Below, one piece after another: positions 47,394-56,231 of a stretch of DNA of 64,000 nucleotides (within the stretch, counting starts at the first letter, position 1; each line of letters begins with the position of its first letter). The stretch covers positions 106,554-170,553 of the forward strand of contig DATKBT010000076.1 of NCBI GenBank assembly GCA_035546295.1, read 5' to 3'. The position numbers and the translations under genes are program-made. The notes beneath the pieces were generated by a model that saw only the letters and a program-made list of their open reading frames with translations, was not told the DNA's origin and searched no databases. The DNA comes from DATKBT01 sp035546295 (GTDB lineage Bacteria; Acidobacteriota; Thermoanaerobaculia; Multivoradales; Multivoraceae).

Positions 47394-48596
47394 ATGTCCG
47401 TTCGATCGCTGCTGCTTCCCGACGCCGGGCGCCGACGCCGCCGTGCTGCGCTGGCGGGAGGGCTCCTTCTGCTCGCCGCCTCGGCGGCCGATCCGCGCCA
47501 GAGCGCGCCGGCCGAACCCTCGCCGATCCTGGCCTTCTACGACTTCGAGCAACCCGAGCCGACCGGACCGCACACCTTCCGGCTGTTCGAGGAGCCGCGG
47601 GGAGGTCTCGACCTCAGCGACGAGCTTCGGGTTTCGGGCGCGCGCTCGCTACGCCTGCGCGAGGGGCGCGGCGACGGCGCTTTCACCGAGTTCCTCGGCT
47701 ACTTTCCCGAGCGCCGCGACGGCCTGCTCGCCGTCCAGTTCTGGTTCCTGCTGCCGGAGCCCGCGCAGCCCTTCAACTTCGCGCTCGCGGGTCCCCGCTG
47801 GTTCCTGGCCTTCGAGCGCGACGGTCACGCGGTCTGGATCGCGGGTCGCGACGGCCGGCTCGCCCATCGTCCCGCGGGGGAGTGGCGGGACCTGTTCGAG
47901 CTGCGGTCCTTCACCTGGTACTTCGTCGATCTGGTCTACGACCCGCCGCGCGGGGTCTACGCGCTTCGGATCAGCGAAGAGGGGATCGAGGAGCCGTTGG
48001 TGGACCTGCTCAGCCAGCGCAACACCGCCGACGCGGACGAGTCTGCGGTGAGGTTCCTCTCCCTGATCGGCGATCTCGAGGACCGAGGCAGCGCCACCGT
48101 CTTCGTCGACGACCTGCTGATCGCCACCGACCCCGATGTGCGGCTGGATCCCTTCGTCGCTCCGGGCCGCCGACGCTTCTTCGTCGAGCTCCACCCGGCG
48201 CCGGGCGGTGTCCCCGAGGGCGTCGAGCGCGAAGACCTCCTGGCGGAGGCGCGCAGGTGGCTCGTGGCGCAAAGCGGCGTCGGGCCGCCGATCGGGCCGC
48301 TCGACGAGGAGAGCGCCGCGCGGCTCGAGCGGGCCGCCGACGCCGCTTTCCTGGGCGCCGGACCGGCGTCGCTCGCGGCCGACGATCCGCGGCGGGGCCG
48401 GGATCTCGATCTCGCGGAGCAGCTCTACGGGATCCTGCGTGAAGCTCCGGGACGCTCCTGGCGGGCGCTCCTGAAGCTCTCCGACGTCTACTTCCTGCGC
48501 GGCGACCTGGAGGGGGAGCGGCGCGCCCGCGAGGCGATCTTCGGGGGACTGCGGTTGGCCGAGGAGCGGCAGCGGGAGCGGCCGATCCGGCACTGA
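47394..48596 (+). CDS. Exported protein of unknown function with lectin-like N-terminal domain
   Basis: This 400-residue protein starts at ATG 47394, with an Arg-rich start and hydrophobic ALAGGLLLLAASAA as signal peptide. The first half resembles a concanavalin-like beta sandwich: ILAFYDFEQPEPTG, SGARSLRLREG, VQFWFLLPEPAQPF, TWYFVDLVYDPPRG and FVDDLLIATDPDV. The second half is helical and Arg/Glu-rich, ending LSDVYFLRGDLEGERRAR, a TPR-like helix pair. No catalytic motif is visible. It may bind carbohydrate or act as a periplasmic scaffold. It is transcribed alone. Confidence 0.65.
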   Translation: MSVRSLLLPDAGRRRRRAALAGGLLLLAASAADPRQSAPAEPSPILAFYDFEQPEPTGPHTFRLFEEPRGGLDLSDELRVSGARSLRLREGRGDGAFTEFLGYFPERRDGLLAVQFWFLLPEPAQPFNFALAGPRWFLAFERDGHAVWIAGRDGRLAHRPAGEWRDLFELRSFTWYFVDLVYDPPRGVYALRISEEGIEEPLVDLLSQRNTADADESAVRFLSLIGDLEDRGSATVFVDDLLIATDPDVRLDPFVAPGRRRFFVELHPAPGGVPEGVEREDLLAEARRWLVAQSGVGPPIGPLDEESAARLERAADAAFLGAGPASLAADDPRRGRDLDLAEQLYGILREAPGRSWRALLKLSDVYFLRGDLEGERRAREAIFGGLRLAEERQRERPIRH

Positions 48597-48680
48597 GACG
48601 CGCGGTGCGCCGGCGGTGGGAGCGCGCGGAGTCGTCGCAGGAGTCGCCGTCGCCGCGAGTCCCTGCGGTACTCTGGATCG

Positions 48681-49919
48681 ATGCGCTTGAGCCCGGCCGT
48701 CACCGAGGTCGACGTCTCTCCGATCTCCGAAGCCTATGGCTGGCTGGGCGAGCGCCCGTCCGGCGGCGGCTCGTCGGACGACGGGCTGATCGACGTCTCG
48801 CAGGCGGTTCCCGGCTACCCGCCGCCCGAGTCGCTTCGCCGTCACGTCGCCGACCTCGCCCTGGACCCGCAATCTCACCGCTACACGGACCAGCTCGGGC
48901 TCCGGGAGCTGCGCGCCGCGCTCGCGCGCGATCTCGAGCTCGCCTACGGCGGGCGGGTAGGCGCCGAGCAGATCGCGATCACGGCCGGCTGCAACCAGGC
49001 CTTCTGCCTGGTCGCCGATGCGCTGGCCCGGGCGGGCGACGAGGTCGTCGTGCCGCTGCCGTACTACTTCAACCACGACATGTGGCTGCGCGCACGCGGC
49101 GTCATACCGGTCTACGTGACAGCGGGCGAGGACCTGCTTCCGCGGCCGGCCGACATCGCCCGCCGGATCACCCGACGGACCCGCGCGATCGTGCTGGTGA
49201 CGCCCAACAACCCCACCGGCGCCGTCTACCCGCCGGAGCTGATCGCACGCTGCTACGAGCTGGCCGAGCTCGCCGGCATCGCGCTGCTCGTCGACGAGAC
49301 GTACCGCGACTTCCGATCGACCGCGGCGCCGGCGCACGACCTGTTCTCGCGTGACGGCTGGGAGCGGACGCTGGTTCACCTCTACAGCTTCTCGAAGGTC
49401 TTCTGCCTCGCCGGCTACCGCGTCGGCGCGATCGCGGCCGGTGAGGGGCTCCTCCATCAGGTCGCCAAGCTGATGGACTGCGTGGCGATCTGTCCTCCGC
49501 GCCTCGGCCAGGAGGCGGCGCTGTTCGGCCTCGAGCGCCTCGGCGAGTGGCGGGAAGACAACCGGCAGCGCATGAACCGCCGCGTCCGGGCGTTCCGCCA
49601 GGCGCTCGCCGCGCTGGAGCACGGGGGTTTCGAGGCGGTTTCCGCCGGCGCCTACTTCGCGTACCTGCGCCACCCCTTCACCGGTCGGAGCTCGCGCGAC
49701 GTCGCGCGGCGGCTGGCGCGCGACCACGGCGTGCTGACCCTCGCGGGCGACATGTTCGGCCCCGGTCAGGGCGCCTTCTTGAGGGTGGCGTTGGCGAACC
49801 TCTCCGCGGACCGGGTGGCGGAGCTGGTGCGGCGTCTCGAGCAGGCTGTCCGGTCACCTCCGCAGCCGTCTCCTTCCCCCCGACCCGAAGGGGGAGCCTC
49901 GCAGGGCGCTCTGCCCTGA
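48681..49919 (+). CDS. PLP-dependent class I/II aminotransferase
   Basis: This 412-residue enzyme shows DVSQAVPGYPPPESL, ITAGCNQAFCLVADAL near 95, the cofactor Asn in VTPNNPTGAVYP near 175, the Asp in LLVDETYRDF near 205 and the Schiff-base Lys in YSFSKVFCLAGYRVG near 237. The nearest characterised relatives are aspartate/aromatic-type or kynurenine-type aminotransferases; the substrate cannot be assigned. The last 15 codons (PSPRPEGGASQGALP) come from a repeat also seen after the aminotransferase gene at 37 kb, so the natural C-terminus may have been altered. Confidence 0.9.
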   Translation: MRLSPAVTEVDVSPISEAYGWLGERPSGGGSSDDGLIDVSQAVPGYPPPESLRRHVADLALDPQSHRYTDQLGLRELRAALARDLELAYGGRVGAEQIAITAGCNQAFCLVADALARAGDEVVVPLPYYFNHDMWLRARGVIPVYVTAGEDLLPRPADIARRITRRTRAIVLVTPNNPTGAVYPPELIARCYELAELAGIALLVDETYRDFRSTAAPAHDLFSRDGWERTLVHLYSFSKVFCLAGYRVGAIAAGEGLLHQVAKLMDCVAICPPRLGQEAALFGLERLGEWREDNRQRMNRRVRAFRQALAALEHGGFEAVSAGAYFAYLRHPFTGRSSRDVARRLARDHGVLTLAGDMFGPGQGAFLRVALANLSADRVAELVRRLEQAVRSPPQPSPSPRPEGGASQGALP

Positions 49920-49997
49920 CGAGCCCGAGCCTGACGAGTCGGCCGCCGCTGGGGCCATCGAGAGGTGGCGAGTGCGGTCGACCGGACTCCGGGCACG
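49876..49997. repeat. Hairpin plus conserved tail, second copy
   Basis: CCCCCGACCCGAAGGGGG forms a hairpin, followed by GGGGCCATC and GTGCGGTCGACCGGAC, in the same order as at 38433-38527. The left part overlaps the 3' end of the aminotransferase gene. Outside this repeat the gap up to 50206 shows nothing recognisable. Confidence 0.6.
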
Positions 49998-50206
49998 ATT
50001 CGTTCGAGCGCGAAGGGTTCGAGCGCGAACGAACGCCCCGATCGGGACCTTCGGAGGCAGGAGTCGGAGCCTCCTGGGCTCCTCTCTGCCGAAGGGGCGG
50101 GAGACCGCGCCGCCGGCCGATCGTCGCCGTCACGAGGTCCCGCGATCTCTCGATCGCCCGGTCGACCCTCGACCGTGCCGTCTTTGGCCTCGATTATGCT
50201 TCGTTG

Positions 50207-51316
50207 ATGACCGAGCGCCAGAACTCTCCCGCCCTGGTCCGGTATCTGGGCCCCGACGCATTCCACCGTGACCTGCGGCAGCGGGTCGAGCAGTACCTCT
50301 CGTCGCTTCCGCGCGGCCGGCACGGCGGCTGGCCGATGATGGCGAAGTCGCTCCTGATGTTGACCTGGTTGTTCGGCAGCTACTGGGCGCTGGTGTTCTG
50401 GGCGAGCACGTGGTGGCAGGCGATCCCGGCCGCCACGTCGCTGGCTCTCGCGATCGCCTCGGTCGGGTTCAACGTGCAGCACGACGGCAACCATCGGAGC
50501 TTCTCGCGCTGGCCGGTGCTCAACCGCATCTCGGGCTGGACCCTCGATCTGCTCGGCGCCTCCTCCTACGTCTGGCACTACCAGCACAACATCCTCCACC
50601 ACCACCACACGAACATCGAAGGCGCGGACGAGGACATCGAGGGCGGGCCCTTCCTGCGCTTCGCTCCGGGCCAGCCGAGGCGCTGGTTCCATCGCTTCCA
50701 GTTCCTCTACGCGTGGCTGCTCTATGCCTTCCTGCCGCCGAAGTGGATGCTCTGGGACGACTTCAAGGCAGTCATCCTCGGTCGGATGGGCGCGCAGAGG
50801 ATCCCGCGGCCCCGCGGCCTCGATCTGCTGGTGTTCGCTGGCGGCAAGCTGTTCCTGATCACCTGGGCCTTCCTGATCCCCCTGTGGGCGGGCCATTCGC
50901 CCTGGGTCGTGCTCGGCGTGCTCGCCTTCACCAGTCTGTTGGCCGGTGTGACGCTGGCGACGACCTTCCAGCTCGCCCACATCTTCGACGACAGCGAATT
51001 CGATCGCATCGTGGACCGCCCGGAGCCCATCCAGCGCTCGTGGGCCGTGCATCAGCTCGCAACGACCGCCGACTTCGCGCCGCGCAACCGGCTGCTCACC
51101 TTCTTCCTGGGCGGGCTCAACTACCAGGTCGAGCACCACCTGTTCCCGACCGTCTCCCACCTCTACTACCCCGAGCTCGCTCCGATCGTCAGCGCAGTCT
51201 GTGAGGAGCATGGCATTCCCTATCGCAGCTACCCATCGTTGCGCGCGGCGCTGGCCTCTCACGTGAGATGGCTGCGCCTCCTCGGGGCGCCGCCGGCGAA
51301 CGGCCTGCCGCGATAG
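50207..51316 (+). CDS. Membrane fatty acid desaturase (front-end/linoleoyl-CoA type)
   Basis: This 369-residue desaturase has three histidine boxes: HDGNH near residue 93, HNILHHHH near 130 and QVEHH near 309, with transmembrane segments between them (LTWLFGSYWALVFWASTWW; IPAATSLALAIASVGF; LFLITWAFLIPLWAG; VLAFTSLLAGVTL). QVEHH is typical of front-end (delta-5/delta-6) desaturases, which use a di-iron centre and electrons from cytochrome b5 or ferredoxin; no fused b5 domain is present. It modifies acyl chains of membrane lipids. The ATG at 50207 overlaps a tiny upstream stop (TGATG). It precedes the kinase-ATPase gene by 79 bp. Confidence 0.93.
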   Translation: MTERQNSPALVRYLGPDAFHRDLRQRVEQYLSSLPRGRHGGWPMMAKSLLMLTWLFGSYWALVFWASTWWQAIPAATSLALAIASVGFNVQHDGNHRSFSRWPVLNRISGWTLDLLGASSYVWHYQHNILHHHHTNIEGADEDIEGGPFLRFAPGQPRRWFHRFQFLYAWLLYAFLPPKWMLWDDFKAVILGRMGAQRIPRPRGLDLLVFAGGKLFLITWAFLIPLWAGHSPWVVLGVLAFTSLLAGVTLATTFQLAHIFDDSEFDRIVDRPEPIQRSWAVHQLATTADFAPRNRLLTFFLGGLNYQVEHHLFPTVSHLYYPELAPIVSAVCEEHGIPYRSYPSLRAALASHVRWLRLLGAPPANGLPR

Positions 51317-51395
51317 GCGACCGCCGACCGGCTGCGTCTCGTCGAGAGGAGACGCCCGTCACTTCGACCACCGACTCGCCCACAGAGATCGAACG

Positions 51396-54300
51396 GTGAC
51401 CTCGCGGCCCTCACGCGCGCAACGCGCGGCCGAGTTCGCGGGGACCTCCAGGTACCGCGTCGTCCGTCGCCTCGGGTCGGGCGGCATGGGCGAGGTCTAC
51501 GAGGTGTGGGATCGCGAGTGGGAGGCGTCGGTCGCGCTCAAGCGGCTGACCAGGACCGAGCCCAAGCAGCTCGCCCGATTCAAGCGGGAGTTCCGCTCTC
51601 TCGCCCACGTCAGCCACCCCAACCTGGTGACGCTCTACGAGCTCGTCGTCGGCGACGAGCACTCGATGATCACCATGGAGCTGGTCGAGGGAATCGACTT
51701 CCTGTCCTGGGTCCGGGGACGGGGCAGCGTCAGCTACGACCCGAGCGGCGACACTCTGCGGCTCTCTCCCGCCGACACCACCGTGGTCGGCGGCGACGAC
51801 TCGGGCCGGTCGATCGGCATGCTGCTCACCGAGGAGGTCGAGCTGCCGGCGCGGGGCATCGTGCCGCTCGGCAGCTTCGACGAGCGGCGGCTGCGCGCGA
51901 TCGCGCTGCAGGTGAGCGACGCGGTCGGCGGGCTGCACGGAATCGGCAAGCTCCATCGCGACCTCAAGCCCTCGAACGTCCTGGTCACCGCCGAGGGGAG
52001 GGCGGTCGTGCTCGACTTCGGCCTGATCGAGGACTTCGGCGACCACGAGGAGACCCGCCCGGAGGTTGCCGGCACGCCCGGCTACATGGCGCCGGAGCAG
52101 GAGGCCGGGGAGAGGTCGACGCCGGCAACCGACTGGTACGGGCTGGGCGCGATGCTGTTCGAGGCGATGGTGGGCATTCGACCGCGCAGCTCCCGGCAGC
52201 TCGGCAAGCTCGTCGCCGCGCTCGATCCGGCCGGCCTGCCCGAGGACCTGTGGCGGCTGTGCTGCGATCTCCTGCGCAGGAATCCGGAGAGCCGTCCCCG
52301 GGCGAGCGAGATCTCGGCGCGCCTGTGCGGGCGCTGGGAGCCGGCGTCGCTGCGGCCCGGCGGGCGCAGCGTCGCCGCACTCTCCCCGCTGCTCTCGGCC
52401 GGCCGCTTCGTCGGCCGCGAGGCCGAGCTGGGCGACCTGCGCCGGGCGCTCGAAGCATCGCGCCGGTTCGCCAAGCGGCTCGCCGTCCATGGCCGCTCGG
52501 GCATCGGCAAGAGCGCACTGATCGAGCACTTCCTCGGCGATCTCGAGCGCGAGGGCGAGGTGGTGGTGCTGCGCGGGCGCTGCTTCGAGCAGGAGTCGGT
52601 TCCCTACAAGGCCTTCGATGCGCTGGTCGAGGACCTCGAGGAGCTGCTCGCCAGCCTGGCGCCGGCACAGATCGACGCGCTGATGCCGGCTGGCGTCGAT
52701 GCGCTGGTGCGCGTCTTCCCGGTGGTCGGCAGAGGGCGTGGAGTCCTGGTCTCGGGGCCTCGGGAGACCGAGCCTGAGGAGCCTCTCCTGATTCGTCAGC
52801 GGGCCTTCGACGCCTTGCGAGAGCTCCTGCGACGGATCGCCGAACGCCGGCCGGTCGTGTTGTGGATCGACGACCTGCAGTGGGCGGACATCGACTCGCG
52901 CGCTCTGCTCAACGTACTGTGGCGGCAGCCCGACGCGCCACGGGTCCTGTGGCTACTGAGCTTTCGCACCGAGGAGCTGGACTCCAGGGGATTCCTTCGG
53001 GAGCTGGCGGAACCGGACGGGCGACCCGGCCACGACGTGCTCGAGATCGGCGCTCTCGCTCCCCAGGCCGCCCGGCGCCTGGTCTCGCTCTGGCTCAGCG
53101 GCGAGCACCCCGATCGGGTCGACAGCCTGGTCGAGGACCTGGTCGAGGAGGCAGCGGGCAACACCTTCCTGCTCCAGGAGGTGGCGCGGCACGCCCGGAG
53201 CCTCGAGGAGGGAGGACGCGGTCCGGGCGTGCGCACGCTCGACCTCGACGCCGTGATCGAGAGCAGGTTGGCGGTGCAGCCGCCGGGGGCACGGCGTCTG
53301 CTCGAAGTCCTGGCGGTGGGAGGTCGTCCGCTGCGGGCCGACGTGGCCTTTCGCGCGGCGGGAGAGATGCGCGAGGGCCTCGCTCTGGTGGTCGCGCTAC
53401 GAGCCGCCAAGCTGCTGCGAACCGAGGGCGCAATCGACCGCGCTCCACGTCAGCCTCGCGTCGAGATCTTCCACGACCGCCTGCGCGAGGTGCTGATCTC
53501 GCGTCTCGATGCGGACGCCCTGCGCGCGCTCCACGCCAGCCTCGCGAGCGCGCTCGAGACGGCGGGGGAGGACGAGCCCGACGCGCTGTACGAGCACCAC
53601 CTGGCTGCCGGAAACGCTCCGGCGGCGGCGCGCTGGGCCGAGATCGCGGCTCAACGGGCGTTCGAGGCTCTCGCCTTCGGCCGGGCCGCCGCCTACCTCG
53701 GCCGCGCCCTCGAGCTCGCTCCCGCCCTCGATGACGACGCCCGCCATTCGCTGGCGCAGCGGCAGGCCGAGGCGCTGGCGTGGGCGGGGCGGGTCGAGGA
53801 ATCCGCCCGGGCATACCTCGATCTCGCGGCGCAGGGCGACAGCGTCGAGCATCTCGAGCACCGGCGGGCGGCGGCTCAGCAGTACCTGCTCGCCGGCTAC
53901 CTCGACGAGGGGCTCGCCGTCATGACCGAGGTCCTGCGCGCGGCCGGCCTCGACATGCCCGCCGCGGGGCGGCGCGCTCTGCTCCAGCTCGCCTGGCTCC
54001 GCCTGCGGGTCCGGGTGCGCGGCGTTCGCTTCGACGAGTCCTCGCCGGTCGAGATCTCCGAGGACGACCTGCTGCGCATCGACACCTGTTGGGCGGCGGC
54101 CGCCGGGCTGGGCATGGTCGACACCTTCCGTGGCGCGATCTTCCAGGCGCGCGGACTGTTGCTCTCGCTGCGCGCCGGCGAGCCCTACCGGGTGGTGCGC
54201 TCGCTCGCCGTCGAGGCGGCGTTCTCGGCCAGTGCCGGCGCCCGGGGTCTGGCGCGCGCCGAGCGTTTCCTCGAGGGGGCGCGCCGTCTGGCGCATCGGA

Positions 54301-55229
54301 CCCAGGATCCCCACGCGGTGGCGCTGACCCACATGAGCGGCGGGATCGTCGCCTTCCTCGGCGGTGACTGGATTCGTGCGCTCGAGCGCTGCGAGCGGGC
54401 GCGCGAGAAGCTCGAGCACTGCAGGGGAGTGCTCTGGGAGCGCACCACGACGGACACCTTCCTGCTGGGGTCGCTCCAGTATCTGGGGCGGCTCGACGAG
54501 CTGGCGGCGGAGGTGCCGGCGCTGACCGCGGCCGCCGAGGCTCAGGGCAACCGCAACGCGGTGACCGACCTGGCGACGCGGTTCAACGTGACCTGGCTGA
54601 TCGCCGACGATCCCGAGGGGGCGCGTCGAGCGGTCGACGAGTCGATCGCGCGCTGGTCGCAGCGCGGCTTCCACCGCCAGCACAGCAATGCCCTGCGCGC
54701 TCAGGTGCACATCGACCTCTACCAGGGCGACGCCCGTTCGGCGTGGGAGCGGGTGGTCTCGGTGTGGTCCGACCTGCGCGGCTCGCTCCTGCTCGGCATC
54801 CAGGTCCTTCGAGTCGAGATGCTCTACCTGCGCGCCACGAGCGCGCTGGCGGTGTGCGCCGGCGAGGGCATCCAGCACCGGCTGCGACGCGACGCCGAGT
54901 CGGTCGCCCGGCGCCTGCGGCGCGAGGACGCCGCCTGGATCCGTCCGTTCGGGCTCCTCGTCGAGTCGGGTCTCGCCTCGCTGGCCGGCGACCGGACGAC
55001 CGCGGCGTCGAGGCTCGGCGCCGCGATCAGCGGATTCGAGGCCTCGAACACCCACCTCTGGGAGACCGCCGCCAGGCTCCGGCTGGGCGTCCTCGAGGGG
55101 AACGAGGGCTCCGGCCGGCGAGAGCAGGCCTGCGAGTGGCTGCGGCGGCGCGGGGTGCTCGATCCCGAGCGATTCGCCTGGATGCTGGCGCCAGTGGGAG
55201 CGCCGGTCGAGCCCTGGTCCCTGAGCTGA
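51396..55229 (+). CDS. Ser/Thr protein kinase fused to AAA ATPase and TPR-like helical repeats
   Basis: This 1277-residue cytosolic protein begins with a Hanks kinase domain (GSGGMGEVY near 28; VALKRL; HRDLKPSNVL near 185; DFG near 208; GTPGYMAPEQ). An AAA_16 NTPase follows with Walker A GRSGIGKSALIEHF near 366 and Walker B PVVLWIDDLQWADID near 488; it is preceded by FVGREAEL. From about 720 the chain is helical and TPR-like. This layout resembles PknK/MalT-type STAND regulators without a DNA-binding end. It probably senses a ligand and signals by phosphorylation. The GTG start overlaps nothing; an SD is weak (CAGAGA). Confidence 0.9.
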   Translation: MTSRPSRAQRAAEFAGTSRYRVVRRLGSGGMGEVYEVWDREWEASVALKRLTRTEPKQLARFKREFRSLAHVSHPNLVTLYELVVGDEHSMITMELVEGIDFLSWVRGRGSVSYDPSGDTLRLSPADTTVVGGDDSGRSIGMLLTEEVELPARGIVPLGSFDERRLRAIALQVSDAVGGLHGIGKLHRDLKPSNVLVTAEGRAVVLDFGLIEDFGDHEETRPEVAGTPGYMAPEQEAGERSTPATDWYGLGAMLFEAMVGIRPRSSRQLGKLVAALDPAGLPEDLWRLCCDLLRRNPESRPRASEISARLCGRWEPASLRPGGRSVAALSPLLSAGRFVGREAELGDLRRALEASRRFAKRLAVHGRSGIGKSALIEHFLGDLEREGEVVVLRGRCFEQESVPYKAFDALVEDLEELLASLAPAQIDALMPAGVDALVRVFPVVGRGRGVLVSGPRETEPEEPLLIRQRAFDALRELLRRIAERRPVVLWIDDLQWADIDSRALLNVLWRQPDAPRVLWLLSFRTEELDSRGFLRELAEPDGRPGHDVLEIGALAPQAARRLVSLWLSGEHPDRVDSLVEDLVEEAAGNTFLLQEVARHARSLEEGGRGPGVRTLDLDAVIESRLAVQPPGARRLLEVLAVGGRPLRADVAFRAAGEMREGLALVVALRAAKLLRTEGAIDRAPRQPRVEIFHDRLREVLISRLDADALRALHASLASALETAGEDEPDALYEHHLAAGNAPAAARWAEIAAQRAFEALAFGRAAAYLGRALELAPALDDDARHSLAQRQAEALAWAGRVEESARAYLDLAAQGDSVEHLEHRRAAAQQYLLAGYLDEGLAVMTEVLRAAGLDMPAAGRRALLQLAWLRLRVRVRGVRFDESSPVEISEDDLLRIDTCWAAAAGLGMVDTFRGAIFQARGLLLSLRAGEPYRVVRSLAVEAAFSASAGARGLARAERFLEGARRLAHRTQDPHAVALTHMSGGIVAFLGGDWIRALERCERAREKLEHCRGVLWERTTTDTFLLGSLQYLGRLDELAAEVPALTAAAEAQGNRNAVTDLATRFNVTWLIADDPEGARRAVDESIARWSQRGFHRQHSNALRAQVHIDLYQGDARSAWERVVSVWSDLRGSLLLGIQVLRVEMLYLRATSALAVCAGEGIQHRLRRDAESVARRLRREDAAWIRPFGLLVESGLASLAGDRTTAASRLGAAISGFEASNTHLWETAARLRLGVLEGNEGSGRREQACEWLRRRGVLDPERFAWMLAPVGAPVEPWSLS

Positions 55230-55263
55230 AAGGAGCCTGGCGGAGGCGGCGTCGGCTTCGAGC

Positions 55264-55887
55264 TCAGAAGCTCCAGCGGATGCTCAGGCGCGGGCCGTCG
55301 TAGAAGAAGGCGCCGCGCTCGAACAGAGCGCCGTCGCAGTAGGCGTACGGGACATGGCTCACGACGCCGCGAACCTCGTGGGGAAACACCAGCACAGGGT
55401 GGTGGTGTCGGTGCCCACGGTGGTAGATGCGGCCATGGTGATAGCGGTCGTAGTCGCGGAAGGAGTGGATGCTTGCCGGCACGCGGAAGCCGCGATCGAA
55501 CCGGTTGCGCTCCCACCGGCGATCGTATCGGTCCCGACGATCGTACCGGTCCCGGCGATCGTGCCGATCGCGGCGATCGTACCGATCGCGGCCGCGGTGC
55601 CGACCCCGGTCGTGCCGGTCGTCCCAACGGTGATCGCGACCACGGTCGCGGTGGCGCCACCGGCCGCGATCGTGTCGATCGTCGCGGTCACGCCAACCGT
55701 CGCGGTCCCGCCGGTCGGGCTCGGCAGCGGCGGGCGCAGCGCCGAGCGTGGCGACGGCGAGGAGCGTCAGGACGGAGAGCGAAACGGTCCTTCGCAGCGG
55801 CATGGAGCGACGGAGCTTCGACGGCGTCTCCAGCCTCGACGATTCGGCTGCACGACGTGGGGAGCGGGGATCGGGTCGGCTGTTCAC
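55264..55887 (-). CDS. Exported Arg/Asp/His/Tyr-rich protein
   Basis: This 207-residue protein starts at a GTG six bases after the perfect Shine-Dalgarno AAAGGAGG; the internal ATG at 55803 has none, so the GTG is preferred. A basic N-region of about 30 residues, a signal segment (VSLSVLTLLAVATLGAAPAAA) and then about 75 residues of DRRDRYDRRD-type repeats follow, ending in a compact domain (YDRYHHGRIYHRGHRHHHPV; HVPYAYCDGALFERGAFFYDG). The repeat is highly charged with alternating R/D and should be disordered or coiled-coil, possibly metal- or polymer-binding. I recognise no family. Confidence 0.75.
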   Translation of the reverse strand: MNSRPDPRSPRRAAESSRLETPSKLRRSMPLRRTVSLSVLTLLAVATLGAAPAAAEPDRRDRDGWRDRDDRHDRGRWRHRDRGRDHRWDDRHDRGRHRGRDRYDRRDRHDRRDRYDRRDRYDRRWERNRFDRGFRVPASIHSFRDYDRYHHGRIYHRGHRHHHPVLVFPHEVRGVVSHVPYAYCDGALFERGAFFYDGPRLSIRWSF

Positions 55888-56231
55888 GAAACGCCTCCTT
55901 TCGGTATCCGACGGAGTGGAACCCCGTCGCCGGTCGAGGGAACCGCAAGAGCCGGGCCAGCCGAGAGAAGCCCAGCAGGCGAGGCTCGGCGGGCCTCGCA
56001 GAAGCCCGCGGAATCGGCGCGAGCGAGATCCCCGGGCGCCGCTTGTCCGCTTCCGAGAAGCGCCGGCGACGGCTCGTTCGGTGGCGGGAACGTCCTCGCT
56101 GGAGGACGTCGAGGACGATCCTCGCGGCCATCCGCCACACCCGTGGCCTGGTGGGGGATGTCGGCCTGCGGTCGCGACCGCGCACTCCGCCGTCGAGCCG
56201 CGCTCGGTCTTCGATCTCGCCTGACGAGAAC
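55888..56231. other. Divergent promoter region, no gene seen
   Basis: This is a 344-bp spacer between the divergent exported protein and tricorn genes. The only clear signal is the AAAGGAGG ribosome-binding site at the left end for the minus-strand gene. No palindrome or -35/-10 pair is convincing. Confidence 0.4.

Noticed and set aside
49965..50207. Upstream open frame before the desaturase as a leader peptide
   Set aside because: No start with a ribosome-binding site and no conserved composition; the TGATG overlap at the end is probably coincidental.
55500..55700. Tandem DNA repeat (GATCGTACCGGTCCC-like units) as a regulatory or CRISPR-like array
   Set aside because: It lies inside the coding region of the Arg/Asp-rich protein and simply encodes its DRRDRY repeats.
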